Shown here: one piece after another, positions 16,031-24,956 of the stretch | Layout of the letters: each line of letters starts with the position of its first letter | Numbering within the stretch: position 1 is the first letter of the stretch | Assembly: GCF_026339935.1 (NCBI RefSeq) | Contig: NZ_JAPEPX010000001.1 | Location: 1,114,501 to 1,178,500 of the forward strand | Length of the DNA stretch: 64,000 nucleotides | Reading direction: 5' to 3' | Source of the DNA: Streptomyces sp. NBC_01551 | GTDB lineage: Bacteria > Actinomycetota > Actinomycetes > Streptomycetales > Streptomycetaceae | Translations under genes and position numbers: made by a program | The notes under the pieces: generated by a model | Seen by the model: only the letters and a program-made list of their open reading frames with translations | Databases searched by the model: none | What the model was told of the DNA's origin: nothing

Positions 16031-17731
16031 GTGACGGAAGACATGGGTGGCGGCGGGCGTGTCATCGCCGGCCGGTACCGGTTGCTGGGCCCGCTGGGCC
16101 GCGGCGGCATGGGCATCGTGTGGCGGGCCCGGGACGAGGTCCTGGGCCGCGAGGTGGCCGTCAAGGAGGTACGGGCCCCGGCCGGGCTGGATCAGGCCGA
16201 GGTGGCCCGGATGTACCGGCGGCTGGAACGCGAGGCCTGGGCGGCCGCGCGCGTCTCGCACCGCGGGGTCGTCACCGTCTACGACGTGGCGACCGAGGAC
16301 GGCCGGCCCTGGATCGTGATGGAGCTGGTGCGCGGGCTCTCGCTGGCCGACGTACTGGAGGCGGAGGGGCCGCTCACCCCGCAGCGCGCCGCGCACTACG
16401 GGGAGCAGGTGCTGGCCGCGCTCCGCTCGGCGCACGAGGCGGGGGTGCTGCACCGGGACGTCAAGCCCGCCAACGTGCTGATCGCCAATGACGGCCGGGT
16501 CGTGCTGAGCGACTTCGGGATCGCGAGCCTGGAGGGCTCCTCGGCGATCACCATGACCGGCGAGGTGATCGGTTCCCCCGAATTCCTGGCGCCGGAGCGG
16601 GCGTTGGGGCGCGACCCGGGACCCGAGTCGGACCTGTGGTCGCTCGGGGTGATGCTGTACCAGGCCGTCGAGGGGACGTCCCCGTTCCGGCAGGACACCC
16701 CGCTGGCCACGCTGCGCGCGGTGGTCGACGAGGAACTCCCGCCGCCGCGCCGGGCCGGGCCGCTGGAGCCCGTGCTGGAGGGGCTGCTGCGCAAGGACCC
16801 CGCCGAGCGGCTGCCCGCGCCGGAGGCGGCCCGGATGCTGCGGATCATCGGCGCGGGCGGGGACGTACGGACCGTGGGCGGTGCGGTGTCGGGGCCGGAC
16901 TCGCCGACCGCCGTCGCCCGGCACCGGCAGGACGCGGACCCGTACGGGACACCGCGCGGTCCGGCGTACGGCGGGCCGACCGAGCAGGTGCCGACCCCGG
17001 CGACCGCGCCGCTGCCGCCGCCCGCGGCGGGGCCGCCGCAGGGCCAGGGGCGGGCCGGGGCGCTGCTGACCGTCGGGATCGTGGTGCTGCTGCTGGTACT
17101 GGCGTTGCTGGGGTGGCTGCTGCTGAAGGACCGCGGGAGCGGGGACGGCGGGAGCGTCAGCCCGACGGACGAGACCAGCAGCTCGCAGTCCGCCTCGGAG
17201 TCCCCGTCGCCGACCCCGTCCGAGTCGCCGTCGGGGTCCGAGTCCCCGAGCGAGGCCGCGCAGCAGGTCACGGTGCACGCGCGGACCGTGCGGGACGGCT
17301 ACCGCGGCTCCTGCCCGCCGCCCGCCTCGCAGGCACCCGCGTTCACCGCGACCGTCGAGGTCAGCCGGGTCCCGGCCGAGGTGGAGTACCGCTGGGCGGC
17401 GCGCGGCGGGGTCACGTCCGGGCCGGGCTGGCAGTCCGTTACCTTCGAGGAGGGCGGGTCCAGGAGCCGGCAGCTGGAGCACACCGAGCTGACCCACCAC
17501 GCGGACGGCACCTTCGAGGACGCGGTCCGGCTGGAGGTGCGGTCGCCCGCGCAGGCGGCCTCGGACTGGCTGGAGTTCTCCGTGACGTGCGAGGAGGAGA
17601 CCCCGACGAGCGGGGCCTCCTCCCCCGGCGCGACCGGTTCACCGTCGCCGAGCGCGAGCGGTGACGGCGAGGGCGACGGTGACGACGGCGGTGCCGGTGG
17701 CGGGACGGCGAGCCCGGCGGTCAGCCCGTAG
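16031..17731 (+). CDS. Membrane-anchored serine/threonine protein kinase
   Basis: 566 aa from the GTG at 16031 (the frame is open to 15998). The Hanks-type kinase domain covers about residues 10-275: glycine loop LGRGGMGIVW, ATP-binding Lys45 (VAVKEV), catalytic HRDVKPANV (Asp143) and DFG (Asp161), with SPEFLAPER at the P+1 loop. A Pro-rich linker leads to one transmembrane helix at about 344-366 (LLTVGIVVLLLVLALLGWLL), then a Ser/Pro-rich linker and an extracellular domain of about 130 residues, ending in a Ser/Gly-rich tail. There are no PASTA repeats, so this is not a PknB orthologue. The extracellular domain may sense a cell-wall or chemical signal; the ligand is unknown. Confidence 0.93.
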   Translation: MTEDMGGGGRVIAGRYRLLGPLGRGGMGIVWRARDEVLGREVAVKEVRAPAGLDQAEVARMYRRLEREAWAAARVSHRGVVTVYDVATEDGRPWIVMELVRGLSLADVLEAEGPLTPQRAAHYGEQVLAALRSAHEAGVLHRDVKPANVLIANDGRVVLSDFGIASLEGSSAITMTGEVIGSPEFLAPERALGRDPGPESDLWSLGVMLYQAVEGTSPFRQDTPLATLRAVVDEELPPPRRAGPLEPVLEGLLRKDPAERLPAPEAARMLRIIGAGGDVRTVGGAVSGPDSPTAVARHRQDADPYGTPRGPAYGGPTEQVPTPATAPLPPPAAGPPQGQGRAGALLTVGIVVLLLVLALLGWLLLKDRGSGDGGSVSPTDETSSSQSASESPSPTPSESPSGSESPSEAAQQVTVHARTVRDGYRGSCPPPASQAPAFTATVEVSRVPAEVEYRWAARGGVTSGPGWQSVTFEEGGSRSRQLEHTELTHHADGTFEDAVRLEVRSPAQAASDWLEFSVTCEEETPTSGASSPGATGSPSPSASGDGEGDGDDGGAGGGTASPAVSP

Positions 17732-17771
17732 GCCTGATCCGGGGCCCGGGGTTCGGGGGCCCGGGGGCCGG

Positions 17772-18581
17772 TCAGGCGGCGTTGGTGAACACCGGCAGGT
17801 ATCCGCCGGACTGCCCGGCGGCGGTGGGGTGGTACGACTCCCCGATGTTGAGCCAGTTGACGCTGTGCAGCCACGCGCTGCCGGAGCAGATCTCGTGGCC
17901 TGTGAAGGCGCCGGCGACCGAGGCGAAGGTGAAGCCGTGGTCGGCGGCGCGCTTGGCGATGGCGGCGTTGAGGTAGTCGGCGGCGCCGTTGATGGCGGAG
18001 CGCTCGCCCTCGGAGAGGCCGGCGACGCAGGTGCCGTTCAGCTTGTAGAACCGGGGATAGCCGAGGACGACGACCCTCGCGTTCGGCGAGCGGCTGTCGA
18101 TGGCGTTGTAGACCTGGTCGAGCTTGCCGGGGAGGGTGGAGTCCACGTAGGCCTTGGCCTGGTTGACGCGGCTCACGCAGGTGGATTCGGACTGGAGGAC
18201 GCACGTCGTCATCACGTCCGAGAATCCGGCGTCGTTGCCGCCGATGGTGATGCTGACGAGGTCGGTGCCGGAGTTCAGCGGGCCGAGCTGGCCGGCCAGC
18301 ACATCACCCGTACGGGCGCCCGAGCAGGCGGTGAAGGCGAAGCTCTGCGGGGAGTGCGCGGCGGCCCACAAGGCCGGGTACGCGCGGCTGGTGCGCTTGC
18401 AGTCGCCGCTCCCGCTGTCGTAGTTGCCGGCGCCGACGCCGGAGGAGTAGGAGTCGCCGAGGGCGACGTAGCCGAAATCGGCCTGGGCGGCCGAGGCCTG
18501 GCCCGCGCCGAACAGGGCGGCGGAGGCGGCGAGTAACAGGGAGGAGGTCAGGGCAGCGAGGCGCGGCATCTTCAAGCTCAT
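17772..18581 (-). CDS. Secreted SGNH/GDSL lipase or esterase
   Basis: 269 aa. A signal peptide (LAALTSSLLLAASAALFGAG, cleavage near QASA-A) is followed by the GDS block YVALGDSYSSG (nucleophile Ser44), the SGNH Gly block 'FTACSGARTGDV', IGGNDAGF (block III Asn) and a C-terminal catalytic His in SYHPTAAGQ. This matches extracellular Streptomyces SGNH lipases, usually stabilised by three disulfides; six Cys are present after the signal peptide. AAGGAG precedes the ATG at 18581. It is convergent with the kinase gene and divergent from the AAA ATPase. Confidence 0.93.
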   Translation of the reverse strand: MSLKMPRLAALTSSLLLAASAALFGAGQASAAQADFGYVALGDSYSSGVGAGNYDSGSGDCKRTSRAYPALWAAAHSPQSFAFTACSGARTGDVLAGQLGPLNSGTDLVSITIGGNDAGFSDVMTTCVLQSESTCVSRVNQAKAYVDSTLPGKLDQVYNAIDSRSPNARVVVLGYPRFYKLNGTCVAGLSEGERSAINGAADYLNAAIAKRAADHGFTFASVAGAFTGHEICSGSAWLHSVNWLNIGESYHPTAAGQSGGYLPVFTNAA

Positions 18582-18781
18582 GTGTGCGGCTCCTTGTGGG
18601 GGTTACTCCTGAGTCCGTGGTACAAGCAGCCGCGCTTGGCTGGAAGTGTTCATGCCAAGAATTTTCGGGGCAGAGTTGTGGCCCGAATCTTCACCCCGAC
18701 GGTGTTTCAAGAGGGAACCCGGCCACCCGATCCGGCGAAACACGGGTGCGGGACGGCACTTCGTGCCGGATCATGGGCGCC

Positions 18782-19888
18782 ATGTCAGCCACCGCGGACG
18801 ACCCGCACCACGCGCTGCCGATCCGGCTCAACGTCGACGACAGCGATTCACCGGCGGACGTCGTCGACGCGCTGTTCCTCGGCCGGTTCGCGTCAGGCGA
18901 GCAGCCGTACTCGCACAGCGTGACGATCGAGCGGGTGAAACCGGAAGCGACCCTGCTGCCGCCCGAGGCCACCGTGCTGCGCTCCGCCCGCGACAGCGAC
19001 CGCAGCGCCACGCTCGCCCAGGGCGAGGGCTGGACCATGCTGGTCTCGCGCTGGAGCCGCGGGGCCGACGTCACGGTGACGGCGGTCAGCGACGAACTCG
19101 CCTCCGGCGTCCTCGACCAGGCGACGCAGGGGGCGCAGGACGAGCCCGAACCGCAGCCGGACAACGTCACGATGGGGTTCTGGTACGTCTCCCCGCGCCG
19201 CGGCCCGTACCGGACGACCCGCCAGATCGCCGCCGGGACCTGGGCGGAGGTGCGGCCCAACTACACCGCGCCGGTGGCCGGGGCGATGGACCGGCTGATG
19301 AAGGTCACCCCGGACGACATCGCGGGCCGGCTGCTGTTGCTGCACGGGCCGCCGGGGACGGGGAAGACCTCCGCGCTGCGCACGCTGGCCCGGTCGTGGC
19401 GGGACTGGTGCCAGGTGGACTGCGTACTGGACCCGGAGCGGCTGTTCAACGACGTCGGCTACCTGATGGACATCGCGATCGGCGAGGACGAGGGCACGTC
19501 CAAGGGGCGCTGGCGGCTGCTGCTGCTGGAGGACTGCGACGAGCTGATCCGCGGCGAGGCCCGGCACACGGCCGGGCAGGCGCTGTCCCGGCTGCTCAAC
19601 CTGACGGACGGACTGCTGGGGCAGGGCCGCAACGTCCTGGTCGGGGTCACGACCAACGAGGACCTGGAGCGCCTGCACCCGGCTGTGGTCCGGCCGGGCC
19701 GCTGCCTGGCCCGCATCGAGGTGGGCAGGCTGACCCACCGCGAGGCGGTGGACTGGCTGGGCACCGACGAGGGGGTCCCCCGCGAAGGCGCCACGCTGGC
19801 CGAACTCTTCGCGCTGCGGCGCGGTACGGGGCCTGCGGCCCTGCTGCCGCCGCAGGGACAGTCCAGCGAGGCGGGGCTGTACCTGTAG
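18782..19888 (+). CDS. AAA ATPase with N-terminal DUF5925-like domain
   Basis: 368 aa. About 150 N-terminal residues (DUF5925-type, from memory) precede a AAA core: Walker A HGPPGTGKTSALRTL, Walker B LLLLEDCDELI, a sensor-like GVTTNEDLERLHPAVVRPGRC segment with an arginine-finger-like pattern. It belongs to the classic AAA clade that remodels or unfolds proteins, but no protease or substrate is encoded nearby. An ATG three codons earlier (18773) is an equally possible start; neither has a strong ribosome site. Confidence 0.85.
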   Translation: MSATADDPHHALPIRLNVDDSDSPADVVDALFLGRFASGEQPYSHSVTIERVKPEATLLPPEATVLRSARDSDRSATLAQGEGWTMLVSRWSRGADVTVTAVSDELASGVLDQATQGAQDEPEPQPDNVTMGFWYVSPRRGPYRTTRQIAAGTWAEVRPNYTAPVAGAMDRLMKVTPDDIAGRLLLLHGPPGTGKTSALRTLARSWRDWCQVDCVLDPERLFNDVGYLMDIAIGEDEGTSKGRWRLLLLEDCDELIRGEARHTAGQALSRLLNLTDGLLGQGRNVLVGVTTNEDLERLHPAVVRPGRCLARIEVGRLTHREAVDWLGTDEGVPREGATLAELFALRRGTGPAALLPPQGQSSEAGLYL

Positions 19889-20041
19889 CAGAGCGTGCGG
19901 AGGCCGGTGGCGTGCGGGTTCTGGTGGCGCGCGGGTTAGGTGGCGTGCGCCGACGACAATGGGCCGGGGCCGAAGGTCCCGCCCCGTCGGCCGCTTCCAC
20001 CACCACCCGGCCGGGGGACACACCGAACAGGAGAGCGCACC

Positions 20042-20584
20042 GTGCCCGAGCCGGCGCAGGAGAACCCGTACCCCGACAGCCACGTCCTCGGCGAGGGACC
20101 CGAACCGCACCCGCAACTCCGGCCGGTGCTGCCCCTGCTGGGCCGCTGGCACGGCCGCGGGCGCGGCGAGTACCCGACCCTGGAGCAGGGATTCCGGTAC
20201 GAGCAGGAGATCACCTTCAGCCATGACGGCCGGCCGTTCCTGCGCTACGAGTCGCGCGCCTGGCTGATCGACGAGTCGGGCACCGCGCTGCGGCCGTCGG
20301 GGCGGGAGTCGGGGTGGTGGCGGATCATGCCCGACGCCTCCGTGGAGGTCACCCTCGCCCACCCCACCGGCATCGTGGAGACGTACGTCGGCCAAGTGTC
20401 CGGCACGGAGATCGAGATCGCGACGGACAACGTGGCGCGCACGCCCCGGGCCAAGGAGGTCAACGCCATGCGGCGCCGCTACACCGTCCGCGACGGGGAG
20501 CTGACGATCGTCCAGGACATGGCGGCGATGGGCGTGCCGATGACGCACCACCTCAGGGCGGAACTCCGGCCGTACAAGGGCTGA
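20042..20584 (+). CDS. Nitrobindin-like heme-binding beta-barrel protein (FABP family, former DUF1794)
   Basis: 180 aa from a GTG preceded by AGGAGAG. The signature LLGRWHGRGRGEYPTLEQGF matches the GxWxGxGxGxYP start of nitrobindins, and the C-terminus 'MGVPMTHHLRAELRP' carries the His expected to bind heme. Members are ten-stranded barrels that bind heme and react with nitric oxide or peroxynitrite. It is cytoplasmic and monocistronic. A block of short GACCGG repeats follows between this gene and the convergent GntR gene. Confidence 0.88.
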   Translation: MPEPAQENPYPDSHVLGEGPEPHPQLRPVLPLLGRWHGRGRGEYPTLEQGFRYEQEITFSHDGRPFLRYESRAWLIDESGTALRPSGRESGWWRIMPDASVEVTLAHPTGIVETYVGQVSGTEIEIATDNVARTPRAKEVNAMRRRYTVRDGELTIVQDMAAMGVPMTHHLRAELRPYKG

Positions 20585-20621
20585 CGTGGGGGCCGACGCG
20601 GGGCGACGCCCGGGATCAGGC

Positions 20622-20690
20622 CCGGACCGGCCGGACCGGTGACCGGCCGGACCGGTGACCGGGCTGACCGGGCTGACCGGCCTGACCGGC
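20622..20690. repeat. Short tandem GACCGG repeats between convergent genes
   Basis: Two copies of a GACCGGCCGGACCGGT-like unit are followed by two GACCGGGCT and two GACCGGCCT 9-mers. They run from just after the nitrobindin-like stop to the stop of the GntR gene. The sequence can fold into hairpins and may act as a bidirectional terminator. Confidence 0.6.
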
Positions 20691-21077
20691 CTACTTTCCG
20701 TACCGCGCCCGCAAGCCGTCGAGGGCGGCGGCCGTGGCCTCGTCGAAGGTGAGCCCCAGCCGCCGCACCCGCTCCGCGTACGCCTGCGCCGCGGCGGCCG
20801 CCTCCCGCGCCGCCGAATCCCCGGCGGCCGCGACGAAGGTCCCGTTGCGGCCGCGCGTCTCGATCACCCCGTCGCCCTCCAGCGCCCGGTACGCCTTGGC
20901 GACCGTGTTCGCCGCCAGCCCCAGCTCCTCCGCCAGCCCCCGCACCGTCGGGAGCTTGTACCCCACCGGCAGCCGCCCCGCCCGCGCCTCGTCCGCGATC
21001 TGCGCGCGCAGCTGCTCGTACGGGGCGGCGGCGCCTGCCGAGGCGTCGATCCGGATGTTCAGGTTCGTCGAGGTCAC
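20691..21077 (-). CDS. Short GntR regulator, YtrA subfamily
   Basis: 128 aa from the GTG at 21077, the size typical of YtrA-type GntR proteins that lack a large effector domain. The winged helix is APYEQLRAQIADEARAGRLP, VGYKLPTVRGLAEELGLAAN, TVAKAYRALEGDGVIETRGR. An ATG six codons upstream (21095) is possible. YtrA regulators usually control an adjacent ABC transporter or membrane protein, but here the neighbour, 70 bases away and divergent, is a GNAT gene. Such regulators normally repress their own promoter. Confidence 0.85.
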   Translation of the reverse strand: MTSTNLNIRIDASAGAAAPYEQLRAQIADEARAGRLPVGYKLPTVRGLAEELGLAANTVAKAYRALEGDGVIETRGRNGTFVAAAGDSAAREAAAAAQAYAERVRRLGLTFDEATAAALDGLRARYGK

Positions 21078-21147
21078 GCGCCGATTCTCCCCCATCCCCC
21101 GCGAAATTCGCAGGCGCCCGCGGCGCCCGCGATCTACGGTCGGCTCC

Positions 21148-22095
21148 ATGACCGCAACGATCCGCGACCTCCGCCCCGGCCACCCCGGGGACGCCGAGTC
21201 CGTCGTCCGAGTACGCCGCGCCGCCCTCCCGTTCCTGATCACGACCGCCGCCCGGGTGGCCTTCGAGGCCGCCTCCGCGAACCCCGCCGGGCGCCGCCGG
21301 CTCCTCATCGCCGAGAACGGGGACGGCCTGGCCATCGGCACCGCCGAGGTCGGTCTCGCGTACGAGAGCCCCACGCCGGGCCTCGCGTACGTCAACGCCT
21401 ACGTGGACCCCGCGCACCGCGGGCTCGGCACCGGGACGGCCCTGCTGCGCGCGGCCGAGGAGCACCTGGCCGCCGAGGGCTCGGCGCACGCGTACGCCTG
21501 GGTGCTGGACGAGCCCGGCCACCGCGCCTTCGCCGAGCGGCACGGCTACCGCCCCAGCCGCTCCGCGCACTTCCTGCGCCTGGACCTGACCGCGCGCCCG
21601 CTGCCCCCGTACCCGGCCGGGCTCCCCGCCGGGGTCGAGCTGCGCACCGCCTCCGACTTCGCCGCCGATCCGCGCCCGCTCCACGCGGCCGACGCGGAGG
21701 CCACCGCCGACGAACCCGGCGACGTACCGGCGGAGCTGGACGACTACGAGGACTGGCTGCGCACCGTCTGGCACGACCCGTCGCTCGACAAGGACCTGAC
21801 CACGGTCGTCCTCGTCGACGGGGCCGTCGCCGCCTTCACCGCAGCCCGCACCGACGGCGCCGGCCGCTACGGCTCGGCGATGACCGGCACCCTGCGCGCG
21901 TACCGGGGCCGCGGCCTGGCCTCACTCGCCAAGACGGACTCCCTCCACCGGGCCCTGGCGGCCGGCTACACGGAGGCCTTCACAGGCAACGACGCCGGGA
22001 ACGAGCCGATGCTCGCCATCAACCGCCGCTTCGGATACGAGATCTGCGCCACCGAAACCCGCTACACGAAGAACCTGGAGTCCACGTCCCGATGA
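21148..22095 (+). CDS. Tandem-domain GNAT family N-acetyltransferase
   Basis: 315 aa with two GNAT folds. The first has the acetyl-CoA loop VDPAHRGLGTGTALLRAAE (about residues 90-110); the second has GTLRAYRGRGLASLAKTDSL (about 250-270) and ends with NEPMLAINRRFGYEI, a typical motif B. Substrate unknown: small molecules, proteins or peptides are all possible. The ATG at 21148 is the natural start; the frame extends upstream into the antisense of the GntR gene. The stop overlaps the DUF402 gene start as ATGA (22092-22095), so the two are coupled. Confidence 0.88.
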   Translation: MTATIRDLRPGHPGDAESVVRVRRAALPFLITTAARVAFEAASANPAGRRRLLIAENGDGLAIGTAEVGLAYESPTPGLAYVNAYVDPAHRGLGTGTALLRAAEEHLAAEGSAHAYAWVLDEPGHRAFAERHGYRPSRSAHFLRLDLTARPLPPYPAGLPAGVELRTASDFAADPRPLHAADAEATADEPGDVPAELDDYEDWLRTVWHDPSLDKDLTTVVLVDGAVAAFTAARTDGAGRYGSAMTGTLRAYRGRGLASLAKTDSLHRALAAGYTEAFTGNDAGNEPMLAINRRFGYEICATETRYTKNLESTSR

Positions 22096-22574
22096 CCGCC
22101 ACCCTCACCGTCACCCTCACCAAGGCCGGCCGAACCAAGATCCGCTACCCGGCCGCCCTCATCGCCGACGACGGCGACCGCATCACCGTCCGCGCGCCCT
22201 GGGCCGCGGACACCGTACGGGACTTCGGCTTCGTACGCTTCGAGCCGGGAGACGTGTTCACCGAGCACTTCTGGCGCACCCGCTGGTACGCGATCAAGGA
22301 GGTCCGCACCTCCGAGGGCGCCCTCAAGGGCTGGTACTGCGACGTCACCCGCCCGGCCACCGTCACCGAAGACGCAGTCCTGGTGGAGGACCTGGACCTC
22401 GACCTCTGGGTCTCGGCGGACGGCGCCACCGTACTCCGCCTCGACGAGGACGAGTTCGCCGCGAGCCCCCTCCCCACCACCGACCCGCCGGCCGCCGCCG
22501 AGGCCCTGAACGCCCTCAACACCCTCGACCACCAGGCCCACTCCCCCGCCGGCCTCCTGGCCCTCCTCGCCTGA
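22092..22574 (+). CDS. DUF402 family protein (nucleotide phosphatase-like fold)
   Basis: 160 aa. The family pattern is visible: 'FEPGDVFTEHFWRTRWYAIKEV', 'GWYCDVTRPATVTEDAVLVE' and DLDLDLWVSADG, with several conserved acidic residues. Characterised relatives are metal-dependent nucleoside di-/triphosphatases or fluoroacetate/acyl hydrolases; the reaction of this member is not known. It starts at the ATG at 22092 inside the stop of the GNAT gene. A Leu/Ala-rich tail of about 30 residues follows the domain. Confidence 0.8.
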   Translation: MTATLTVTLTKAGRTKIRYPAALIADDGDRITVRAPWAADTVRDFGFVRFEPGDVFTEHFWRTRWYAIKEVRTSEGALKGWYCDVTRPATVTEDAVLVEDLDLDLWVSADGATVLRLDEDEFAASPLPTTDPPAAAEALNALNTLDHQAHSPAGLLALLA

Positions 22575-22833
22575 CGGGCCACCAACAGGCGCCCGACGAG
22601 GAAGACGGAGAGAGCCACGACCGTTGGCCGCAGTGCGGTTGGGGGTTCGTTCCTGAGGGCGCTCTTTTCCCTGCCTTAAGCGGAGCCTAAGGATCGGGGC
22701 GGGGGGCGGGAAGGCGGCTGGGAGGGGGTGGGGGGCCGTTAGTTTGGCCGGGCCAGGGAGGGCTGGCGGTGGCGTCGGGACCCCGTGGGGGTGGCGTCGC
22801 GCAGTCCGATTCCGTCTGTGAGGAGATCCACCC

Positions 22834-23886
22834 ATGCCCGCACGCCGTACCGTCACCCGACTCGCCGCCGTTGGTCTCGCCCCGCTCGCGGTGGCCGCGT
22901 ACGCCACCGCGCCTGCGGTCGCGCACGGGTCGATGACGGACCCGGTCAGCCGGGTCGCGGCGTGCTACGCGGAGGGGCCGGAGGCCCCCAAGTCGGCCGC
23001 CTGCAAGGAGGCCGTCAAGGCGAGCGGGGCGCAGGCGTTCTACGACTGGAACGCGGTCAACATCGCCAACGCGGCCGGGAAGCACCAGGCGTTGATCCCT
23101 GACGGGAAGCTGTGTTCCGCCGGCAACGACAAGTACCGGGGTCTGGACCTGGCCCGCGCCGACTGGCCGTCGAGCCCGATGAAGGCCGGGGAGCACACCT
23201 TCCGCTACAAGGGCACCGCCCCGCACAAGGGCTCGTTCGAGCTGTACGTCACGAAGGACGGCTACGACCCGGCCAAGCCGCTGAAGTGGTCGGACCTGGA
23301 GCCGGCGCCGTTCGCCAAGGTCACCGACCCGGGGATGCAGAACGGGGACTACGTCTTCAAGGGGACCGTGCCCAACAAGACCGGCCGGCACCTCATCTAC
23401 AGCATCTGGCAGCGCTCCGACAGTCCCGAGGCGTTCTACACCTGCTCCGACGTGGTGTTCGGGAAGGACAGCGGTGGGAGCGGCAGCGGTGGGGCCGGCG
23501 TGCCGAGTGCCAAGCCCAGTGTGACGGCGAGTGCGGCGGCTCCCGCCGCGCCGACCGCCAAGGCGCCGACCGATCAGCAGATAGCCGCCGGGGAGGGCAA
23601 GTCGTCCGTGGAGCACAACGGGCACGGCGACAACGACCCGAAGACGAACGGGGAGTCGGCGCCCTCCCCGGTCGCCCCGGTGAAGGAGACGGAGGCGGAG
23701 GCGGAGCCGGAGGCGTCGCGGTCCGGGGCCGCGGTCCAGGCCCAGTCCGGTGACCTCGCCGAGACCGGCGGCAGCAGTGCCACGCCGGTGATCGCGATCG
23801 CCGGGGCCACGGCCCTGGCCGTCGGCGCGGCCGTGCTGTTCGGGCTGGCCCGTCGCCGTGCGACGACGACGGGCCGTCGTCCGTAG
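22834..23886 (+). CDS. Lytic polysaccharide monooxygenase (AA10) with sortase sorting signal
   Basis: 350 aa. After a signal peptide cleaved at AVA-His31, the mature protein begins HGSMTDPVSR, so His31 and His131 (TAPHKGSF) form the copper histidine brace of AA10 LPMOs, which oxidatively cleave chitin or cellulose. The catalytic domain runs to about residue 210 (YTCSDVVF). A Ser/Ala/Pro-rich linker is followed by LAETG (308-312), a hydrophobic helix (TPVIAIAGATALAVGAAVLF) and an Arg-rich tail. This is a class E-type sortase signal that would anchor the enzyme to the cell wall rather than release it. GAGGAG precedes the ATG. No carbohydrate-binding module is present. Confidence 0.93.
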   Translation: MPARRTVTRLAAVGLAPLAVAAYATAPAVAHGSMTDPVSRVAACYAEGPEAPKSAACKEAVKASGAQAFYDWNAVNIANAAGKHQALIPDGKLCSAGNDKYRGLDLARADWPSSPMKAGEHTFRYKGTAPHKGSFELYVTKDGYDPAKPLKWSDLEPAPFAKVTDPGMQNGDYVFKGTVPNKTGRHLIYSIWQRSDSPEAFYTCSDVVFGKDSGGSGSGGAGVPSAKPSVTASAAAPAAPTAKAPTDQQIAAGEGKSSVEHNGHGDNDPKTNGESAPSPVAPVKETEAEAEPEASRSGAAVQAQSGDLAETGGSSATPVIAIAGATALAVGAAVLFGLARRRATTTGRRP

Positions 23887-23928
23887 CCCCGCGGCCCCGT
23901 AGGGCGGACGGGCCCCTGCGCGTCGTCG

Positions 23929-24786
23929 TCAGCTGAAGACCGACGCGCAGGTGGTCCGTTCGGCGTTGGCCGGGTCGAGGGCGTTGAGCACCTCGTGCCA
24001 CGCGATCCGGTCGGTCAGGCCGATGGTCACGTGTTCGGAGAAGTCCAGGGCGCACAGGTCCTGGAGGACCACATTGCGTACGTTCGACCCGCTCAGGAAC
24101 GCGCTCCGGTACGGGGTGACCACCTCGTCGTACTTGGTCGCGATGACCGTGTACTTCACGCCGGGGACGGTGTCGCCGCCCGCGTTCAGCTTCGTGACGA
24201 AGGCGGATCCGGCGATCTGGTCGGCCAGGCCCGGGGTCGCCGCGCTGATCAGGTCCTCGGCGCCGGGGAAGTACGGGAGCAGCTGGGTGAGTCCGCTCAG
24301 GGTGGTGCCGTGGTTGTCGGGGGCGAGCCCGACCAGGGCGTTGACCTTGGGGGCGCCGCCGAGGAACTTGAGGTAGTAGTTCGGCATCATGCCGCCCTGG
24401 GAGTGCCCGACGATGTCGGTCTTGGCGGCTCCGGTGGAGGCGAGCACCTTGTCGACGAAGACGTCGAGCTGGCCGGCCGACTTGTCGATGGGACCGAGCC
24501 CGTTGAAGAAGGGCACGCCCGGCAGTTGTCCGTAGTCGAGGGAGTAGACGCAGTACCCGCGGTGGACGAGGTACGGCGCGAAGCCGAGCCAGTTGTCGAC
24601 CGAGTTCCCGAAGGTGCCGTGCACGAGGACGACGGGGCGGGGATGGGCTGCTGACGGTTTGCAGGACCAGTTGTTCCAGCCGCTGCTCGGGGCGGAGGCG
24701 GCATGCGCGGCGCCGGTGGGGACGACGAGCGCGGCGGCGAGGGAGAGGACGGCCAGCGGGCGGAGCAGGCGTCGCCAGGGCAGCAT
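23929..24786 (-). CDS. Secreted alpha/beta-hydrolase, triacylglycerol lipase type
   Basis: 285 aa. A signal peptide (LLRPLAVLSLAAALVVPTGA, cleavage after AHA) is followed by VLVHGTFGNSVDNW (oxyanion region, 56-59), the nucleophile elbow IVGHSQGGMMP (Ser129), an Asp in 'KYDEVVTPY' and a His in DFSEHVTIGL. This fits actinobacterial extracellular lipases of the LipA group. Four Cys could form two disulfides. It is convergent with the LPMO gene, with only 42 bases between stops. A CRP-like palindrome lies 46 bases upstream of the ATG. Confidence 0.9.
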   Translation of the reverse strand: MLPWRRLLRPLAVLSLAAALVVPTGAAHAASAPSSGWNNWSCKPSAAHPRPVVLVHGTFGNSVDNWLGFAPYLVHRGYCVYSLDYGQLPGVPFFNGLGPIDKSAGQLDVFVDKVLASTGAAKTDIVGHSQGGMMPNYYLKFLGGAPKVNALVGLAPDNHGTTLSGLTQLLPYFPGAEDLISAATPGLADQIAGSAFVTKLNAGGDTVPGVKYTVIATKYDEVVTPYRSAFLSGSNVRNVVLQDLCALDFSEHVTIGLTDRIAWHEVLNALDPANAERTTCASVFS

Positions 24787-24831
24787 CGATTGTTCTCCTT
24801 GCGGTCAGGGACATGCGTGGGGGTTCAGCCC

Positions 24832-24845
24832 GTGATCCGGATCAC
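24832..24845. promoter_or_regulatory. CRP-like palindrome upstream of the secreted lipase
   Basis: GTGATCCGGATCAC is a perfect 14-bp palindrome. With its flanks (C..A) it matches 9 of 10 defined bases of the TGTGA-N6-TCACA consensus for CRP-family regulators. It lies 46-59 bases 5' of the lipase start codon. Streptomyces Crp sites are of this type. Binding is inferred. Confidence 0.6.
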
Positions 24846-24956
24846 AAGGGGTGCTGCTGTCGCTAAATTACGGGCGGGTAGCAAGACTTGGAAGTTACGC
24901 GTCAGTAAAAAATGTGTGTCGCGGCCCGTCCCTGCGCTACTTCGCCCCCTGCGCCA

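Noticed and set aside
20655..22574. A 639-codon frame ending with the DUF402 protein
   Set aside because: The upstream part is a frame-shifted reading of the GNAT gene; the real start is the ATG at 22092 in the ATGA overlap.
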